From an uncultured Anaerolineaceae bacterium (GTDB taxonomy: Bacteria; Chloroflexota; Anaerolineae; Anaerolineales; Anaerolineaceae), in NCBI GenBank assembly GCA_937897615.1, contig CALCNO010000161.1, positions 1-9,002 on the forward strand: 9,002 nt of DNA, in the 5' to 3' direction. A program made the translations under genes and the position numbers. Below, in pieces: positions 4,947 to 9,002 of this stretch. The stretch's first letter is position 1. Each line of letters begins with the position of its first letter. The notes under the pieces were generated by a model that saw only the letters and a program-made list of their open reading frames with translations, did not search any database and had not been told where the DNA came from.

Positions 4947-6347
4947 ATGAAACGAATTACCATGCTTTTGACAGTTGTCGTGATCGCGGCCATGCTGCTT
5001 GCTGCATGCGCCAAACCGACTGAAGCTCCAGTTGCCACCGAAGCACCCGCAACTGAGGCACCCGTCGCCACCGAGGCTCCAACCGAAGCATCTCCCGTCG
5101 AGATCACTTTGTGGATCATGCCCAATGGCGCTGATCCCCAGGGCGCAATCGATGCCGAACTGGCTGAGTTCATGGCAGCCAACCCCAACATCAAAGTCTT
5201 AACCGAAGTGGTTGGCTGGGGCGATGCCTACACCCGCATCCAGACTGCAGTTCAGGGCGGTGAAGGCCCCTGCGTGACTCAGCTCGGTACCACCTGGGTT
5301 CCCACCTTCGGAACTATGGGCGGAATGGTCCAGTTCTCTGCCGATCAGGTAACTGAACTCGGCGGCGAAGCAGCCTTTGTTCCCGCCTCCTGGGCAACCG
5401 CAGTTGTAGAAGGCTCCGTGGACGCTATCCCCTGGTTCGCTGATGTGCGCGCCATTGCCTACCGCGCCGACGTGCTCGAGAAAATCGGTGTGACCGCTGA
5501 AGACGCTTTCAAGGATGTTGCATCCTTCGAAGCCACACTGGAGAAAGTTAAGGAAGCCAAGCTCACCAACGCCGCTGGCGTCGAGATTGCTCCTTTCATC
5601 AACACCGGCCGCAACGACTGGAACGTCTGGCAAAATGCCTCCATGTGGATGTGGAACTACGGTGGCGATATCCTCACCGCTGACGGCACCAAAGCTGCCT
5701 TCAACTCCGATGCTGCCGTTGCGGGCGTAGTGGAATACTACGGCCTGTATGGCAAGGGTCTCACCTCTGCCGATACCCTGGAACTGAACTCCTCCTCCAC
5801 CGATGGCCGTTTCGGCACCGAAGCCGCCGCATTCGCCTACATGACCGGCCCGTGGATCATCAGCAATGCCCGCAACCAGGCTGTTTCCGGTTGGCCCGAT
5901 GAATCCGCCAAGAACCTGGCCTTTGCACCCATTCCCGCCGGCCCTGGTGGACAGTTCACCTTCGTGGGTGGCTCCAACCTGGGTGTCATGAACACCTGCA
6001 AGTACCCCGAAGCCGCCTTCGCTCTGGTGAAATTCCTCACCAGCAAGGAATCTCAGATCCGCTATGCAAATGCCATCGGCATGCTGCCCGCTACCGTTGA
6101 AGCCCAGAACGATCCCATCTTCACTGCTGATCCTCTGTTCAAGGTCTTCATTGCGGCTGCCCAGCAAGGCAAATCCGCTCCCGCGATCCCGGCCTGGGGT
6201 CAGGTTGAGAACACCATCAACCCCGCCTTCCAGGCACTGTGGGAAACCGTAGCTGCCAATGGTGTTGGCACCCCCATCACCACCGAACAGGTCAAGCAGA
6301 CTCTCGACGAAGCTGCGGCTACCGTCGATGCTCTCCTGGCAAAGTAA
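4947..6347 (+). CDS. Sugar ABC transporter solute-binding lipoprotein (family 1)
   Basis: This 466-residue protein has a signal peptide ending in the lipobox LLAAC with the lipidated cysteine at 21. A Pro/Ala/Thr/Glu linker (22-50) with repeats of TEAP and VATEAP follows, then a full family-1 solute-binding domain starting at VEITLWIMPN (51-60). The order WGDAYTRIQTAVQGGEGPCV, PWFADVRAIAYRADVLEK and the C-terminal AFALVKFLTSKESQIRYA block are typical of oligosaccharide-binding members. It would capture the sugar outside the membrane for the two downstream permeases. The ATG at 4947 is preceded by AAGGAG at 4931-4936 and a second purine run. The CelR/CebR-like operator upstream suggests cello-oligosaccharides or a related glucan fragment. 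Substrate specificity cannot be read from the sequence alone. A strong hairpin follows 16 bases after the stop. Confidence 0.95.
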   Translation: MKRITMLLTVVVIAAMLLAACAKPTEAPVATEAPATEAPVATEAPTEASPVEITLWIMPNGADPQGAIDAELAEFMAANPNIKVLTEVVGWGDAYTRIQTAVQGGEGPCVTQLGTTWVPTFGTMGGMVQFSADQVTELGGEAAFVPASWATAVVEGSVDAIPWFADVRAIAYRADVLEKIGVTAEDAFKDVASFEATLEKVKEAKLTNAAGVEIAPFINTGRNDWNVWQNASMWMWNYGGDILTADGTKAAFNSDAAVAGVVEYYGLYGKGLTSADTLELNSSSTDGRFGTEAAAFAYMTGPWIISNARNQAVSGWPDESAKNLAFAPIPAGPGGQFTFVGGSNLGVMNTCKYPEAAFALVKFLTSKESQIRYANAIGMLPATVEAQNDPIFTADPLFKVFIAAAQQGKSAPAIPAWGQVENTINPAFQALWETVAANGVGTPITTEQVKQTLDEAAATVDALLAK

Positions 6348-6363
6348 CTGTACAATAACAAAA

Positions 6364-6389
6364 GAGGCGGGGGGTAAAACCCCCGCCTC
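6364..6389 (+). other. Strong intercistronic hairpin after the binding-protein gene
   Basis: GAGGCGGGGG at 6364-6373 pairs perfectly with CCCCCGCCTC at 6380-6389 around a GTAAAA loop, giving ten mostly G:C pairs. On the plus strand it is followed by AAAAAAC, not a T-run, so it is not a good intrinsic terminator in that direction. It more likely protects the 3' end of the binding-protein message from exonucleases, so that more binding protein than permease is made, as known for the malE-malF intergenic region. Its flanking A-runs would give a partial T-run on the opposite strand. Confidence 0.75.
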
Positions 6390-6415
6390 AAAAAACGCAC
6401 CAAGGAGTGATGAAC

Positions 6416-7387
6416 ATGGCCACATCCGTCAGAAGAATTCAAAACCCATTTGGGAGAAAGCTTAAGCATTATCGAATCGCTTATGCATTCATCACCCCGG
6501 CGGTGTTGTTCATGATGCTGGTGCACATCATTCCCACCGTGCAAGCCATCTACATGTCATTTTTGGACCTTAACACCCGAACGCTGCTGCAATATCTGAA
6601 AGCCCCCTGGATAGGGTTGGATCATTATCGCAGCATCATTGTTGGCCTAACCACCGGAACCGGCGATTCTCTGATCAAGGGGCTGGGGCAGGCGCTGAGC
6701 AACTCCCTGTGGTTTACCATCTTCGTACAGGGAGGTACGCTTCTCGTCAGCCTGGTGCTGGCCCTGTTGCTAAATCGCAATTTTAAAGGGCGTGGTACAG
6801 CCCGCACGCTTGTTCTTTTACCGTGGGTGGTTCCCACCTACGCCGTTGGCATTATTTTTCAATTCATCTGGCTTCAGCAAGGCGGCCTGGCCAACCGCAT
6901 GCTTGTCGATTGGTTCCACATCGTCGAAAAGCCCATCAGCTGGTTGATTGGCCCAAATTCCCGCGCCGCGCTGATCGTCCCGGCAATCTGGAACGGATTG
7001 CCATTCCAGACGATCATGCTGCTTTCCGCGCTGCAAATCGTTCCTCTTGACCTTTACGAGGCTGCGTCCATCGACGGCGCCAATGCCTGGCAAAAATTCC
7101 GCTACATCACGCTCAATTTTCTCAAGCCGGTGATTTTTACCACCACCATGTTCGGCGTGATCTTCAATTTCTTCGGCTTTGGGCCATACAACATCGCCGT
7201 TTCGTTGTTCTCCAGCGATAACCTGGGCAAGTACAACAATTTGCTCACCATCGCCATTGTGCGCCAAACCTTTAATAACCAGCTATTTGGTTACGGAGCT
7301 GCCGCCTCCGTGCTGGTAATGCTGGCTGCCCTCGTCTTTGTGGGCATCTGGTATGCCCTCTTCCGCAAGGCTCTGATCTCAGAATAA
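6416..7387 (+). CDS. Sugar ABC transporter permease, MalF/UgpA type
   Basis: The 323-residue inner-membrane protein shows the family layout: a first helix at about 21-47 (YAFITPAVLFMMLVHIIP), a loop, and further helices to about 316, six in all. The EAA loop that contacts the ATPase is at about 214-238 (YEAASIDGANAWQKFRYITL, then NFLKP). It would pair with the next permease to form the channel. Three starts are possible (GTG 6407, ATG 6410, ATG 6416). I chose 6416 because AAGGAG at 6402-6407 is then eight bases away, while the other two overlap or crowd it. It follows the binding-protein gene after a hairpin and lies 12 bases before the second permease, so the genes form one operon. Confidence 0.94.
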   Translation: MATSVRRIQNPFGRKLKHYRIAYAFITPAVLFMMLVHIIPTVQAIYMSFLDLNTRTLLQYLKAPWIGLDHYRSIIVGLTTGTGDSLIKGLGQALSNSLWFTIFVQGGTLLVSLVLALLLNRNFKGRGTARTLVLLPWVVPTYAVGIIFQFIWLQQGGLANRMLVDWFHIVEKPISWLIGPNSRAALIVPAIWNGLPFQTIMLLSALQIVPLDLYEAASIDGANAWQKFRYITLNFLKPVIFTTTMFGVIFNFFGFGPYNIAVSLFSSDNLGKYNNLLTIAIVRQTFNNQLFGYGAAASVLVMLAALVFVGIWYALFRKALISE

Positions 7388-7399
7388 GGCAGGAAAACG

Positions 7400-8284
7400 A
7401 TGGAAACCACAGCGAAAAAACGTCTTCCGAGCAAGCGACAGTTACGCATCAAATTTACCAGTGGCATGCTCACCACGCTTACCTGGGTGTTGATCGCCAT
7501 CATCATGATTCCCATTGTTTTCATGATCCTCACCTCATTCCGGCCGCGCACCGACATCATCAATTCGCATGCTCCTCTGATCCCGGAAGTATGGCACTGG
7601 GAAAATTACACGAACATGTGGAAAACCTTTAAATTCGGCCCCCTGTTCCTGAACAGCATGGTCGTGGTAGGGCTAACCACCTTGTTCGCCACACTCATTG
7701 CCGCAATGGCAGGTTACGCCCTGGCCAGGTTCCGCTTCCCCGGCGCCGACACCTACAGTCTGGTCGTCAGCGGTACCCAACTCATCCCAGGCACGCTGTT
7801 CTTTATTCCACTCTATTTAACCTTCTTGTGGATCAAAACCCATCTGGGCATTCCACTGGTAGGCAACAACCTGGGAGCCATCATCCTTTACATTGGCTTT
7901 TACACGCCTATTTCCATTTGGATCCTGCGCGGTTTCTTTGCCTCGATCCCCGTTGATCTGGAAGAACAGGCGATGGTGGACGGCACAAACCGCTTTGGTG
8001 CATTCTTTAAGATTTCGCTGCCGTTGGCCATGCCCGGCATTGTTTCCACGGCGATCTACATTTTTATGACGGCCTGGAATGAATTGTTCTTTGGCTATAC
8101 TCTGGGCGTCAAGACTGTGCCGGTGGGCATCCGTGCTTTCATCCAGGGCGCAGCCGGAACTCAATTACGCTACGATTACATGGCCGCGGCCTCCGTGGTC
8201 ATCACCATCCCGATCACGATTCTTTTCTTCGCACTGCAAAAACAATTCATCAGCGGGCTAACCCAGGGAGCTGTGAAATCCTGA
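7400..8284 (+). CDS. Sugar ABC transporter permease, MalG/UgpE type
   Basis: This 294-residue protein has a basic N-terminus, a first helix at about 23-46 ending in the typical SFRPRTDI, and six predicted helices in all. The AGYALARFRFPG loop at 104-115 is a family signature. The EAA loop is at about 187-213 (LEEQAMVDGTNRFGAFF, then KISLPLAMPG). The C-terminus QKQFISGLTQGAVKS is the usual end of MalG-like proteins. The ATG has a GGCAGGAAAA purine site before it. The TGA stop shares its A with the ATG of the next gene, which predicts translational coupling to the secreted hydrolase. No ATP-binding subunit is encoded up to the end of the window. Confidence 0.95.
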   Translation: METTAKKRLPSKRQLRIKFTSGMLTTLTWVLIAIIMIPIVFMILTSFRPRTDIINSHAPLIPEVWHWENYTNMWKTFKFGPLFLNSMVVVGLTTLFATLIAAMAGYALARFRFPGADTYSLVVSGTQLIPGTLFFIPLYLTFLWIKTHLGIPLVGNNLGAIILYIGFYTPISIWILRGFFASIPVDLEEQAMVDGTNRFGAFFKISLPLAMPGIVSTAIYIFMTAWNELFFGYTLGVKTVPVGIRAFIQGAAGTQLRYDYMAAASVVITIPITILFFALQKQFISGLTQGAVKS

Positions 8285-9002
8285 TGAAGTCTTCTTGCTC
8301 TCCGCTTCGCAGTCTCCCAATGGCTGCATCATTGGGGCTTGTGGCTTTGCTATCCGCTTGCATCCCTCAGGCAGTCCCTGCACAACCTACAGCGTCGGTT
8401 GTTGCAGCTGCCACCGCAACGGTGCTGCCCAGCGCTACCCCAAAACCCACGGCATTGCCAACGTTCACTCCCGGTCCAACCAGTGAACCCGGGGTTCTGG
8501 TGGTGGATGCCGCGCAGCTTCTGGGAGATGTGAATCCACTGGTGTACGGCTCCAACGCAGGCCCGTGGCAAACCATTACCAAAGCCGATAAAACCTTGAT
8601 TCAGGAAGCCGGATTTACTATCTTGCGCTTTCCCGGCGGCAATTATGTTGACGAGAACGCTCCATCCTTTTCTGCCCTGGATGAGTTCATTGCCATGTGC
8701 CGTGAGGTGGGTGCCGAACCAATGGTAGAGGTCAAACTGGTCAACTCAACCGCCAAAGCCGCGGCGGATATGGTCACCTACGCCAACATCACCAAAGGGT
8801 ATGGGGTCAAATACTGGTCAATCGGCAACGAACCATCGCTCTACTGGGGACAGCGCGGCATTGACGGCTATGATACAGACACATTTAACGCGCAGTGGCG
8901 TGAATTTGCCCTGGCGATGAAAGCCATCGACCCGTCAATTCAGTTACTTGGGCCGGAAACACACCAGTACACCGGGCAACCCGGAGATGCCATCGTTGAC
9001 CT
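8284..9002 (+). CDS. Secreted lipoprotein glycoside hydrolase, clan GH-A type (5' part only)
   Basis: The frame opens with ATG at 8284, overlapping the permease stop by one base, and stays open for 239 codons to the window end. Residues 1-26 form a lipoprotein signal peptide with lipobox LLSAC (cysteine 26). A Thr/Pro/Ala linker covers about 30-70. The catalytic domain then starts, with DVNPLVYGSNAG (82-93), ILRFPGGNYVDE (113-124) and YWSIGNEPSLYW (177-188). The GNEP motif puts the likely acid/base glutamate at 183, as in clan GH-A beta/alpha barrels of the GH39, GH51, GH44 or GH79 type. I cannot choose the family, because the nucleophile end is missing. Anchored outside the cell, it probably releases oligosaccharides for the transporter encoded just upstream. 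GGGAG upstream is a possible ribosome binding site, but coupling by the TGATG overlap may matter more. A start at residue 13 is less likely. Confidence 0.87.
   Translation, partial: MKSSCSPLRSLPMAASLGLVALLSACIPQAVPAQPTASVVAAATATVLPSATPKPTALPTFTPGPTSEPGVLVVDAAQLLGDVNPLVYGSNAGPWQTITKADKTLIQEAGFTILRFPGGNYVDENAPSFSALDEFIAMCREVGAEPMVEVKLVNSTAKAAADMVTYANITKGYGVKYWSIGNEPSLYWGQRGIDGYDTDTFNAQWREFALAMKAIDPSIQLLGPETHQYTGQPGDAIVD

Noticed and set aside
4870..4950. A 26-codon leader-peptide frame from GTG at 4870 whose TGA overlaps the ATG of the binding-protein gene (ATGA).
   Set aside because: The GTG is part of the Shine-Dalgarno motif itself, so no spacing is left for initiation, and no other start codon lies in frame near it. 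The open frame is short enough to be chance.
5000..5100. Imperfect tandem repeats of about 9-21 bases in the binding-protein gene.
   Set aside because: They encode the TEAP/VATEAP lipoprotein linker, which is common low-complexity coding sequence and not a separate element.
5199..6425. A 408-codon minus-strand frame opposite the binding-protein gene.
   Set aside because: The opposite strand encodes a clear family-1 binding protein. The antisense product is glycine-rich, has no known motif, and crosses the intercistronic hairpin.

Overview
The window most likely comes from an anaerobic member of the Chloroflexota (Anaerolineae-like). This is inferred from three things: lipoproteins whose lipobox cysteine is followed by long Thr/Pro/Ala/Glu linkers, a LamG-type lipoprotein, and moderately GC-rich genes mixing ATG and TTG starts. 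No rRNA or other phylogenetic marker is present, so the assignment stays tentative. I see no tRNA, CRISPR array, insertion sequence or prophage.

Left part (about 1-2566, minus strand): a row of co-directional genes. In transcription order they are an adenosine-specific-kinase-family protein (2566-2081), a LamG-type lipoprotein (2055-1054), a YjbQ-family protein (969-550) and a small two-helix membrane protein of unknown function (454-35). Nine codons of a further gene may run off the left edge. A hairpin after the lipoprotein gene may partly separate the row.

Middle (2567-3644): a short divergent intergenic region, then a complete ribonuclease Z gene on the plus strand with a TTG start.

Right part (3645-9002, plus strand): a sugar-uptake locus. 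A consensus sigma-70 promoter (TTGACA, 17 bp, TATAAT) with a palindrome in its spacer is followed by a perfect 14-bp operator, TGGGAGCGCTCCCA, and a LacI-family regulator. A second copy of the operator with one change lies just after the regulator, over a probable second promoter. Next come a solute-binding lipoprotein, an intercistronic hairpin, two permeases of the MalF/MalG type, and the start of a secreted lipoprotein glycoside hydrolase that overlaps the last permease by one base and runs off the window.

The operator matches the site I recall for actinobacterial cellobiose regulators (CelR of Thermobifida, CebR of Streptomyces). The working model is therefore that the LacI protein represses itself and the transporter/hydrolase operon until a cello-oligosaccharide or related beta-glucan fragment is present. 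The hydrolase would cut a polysaccharide at the cell surface and the binding protein and permeases would import the product. No ATPase gene is in the window, so it must lie downstream or be a shared MsiK/MsmX-type subunit. The leader before the binding-protein gene holds an orphan, near-perfect Shine-Dalgarno sequence with no usable start codon. Together with the hairpin after the gene, it suggests that the binding-protein message is selectively stabilised.
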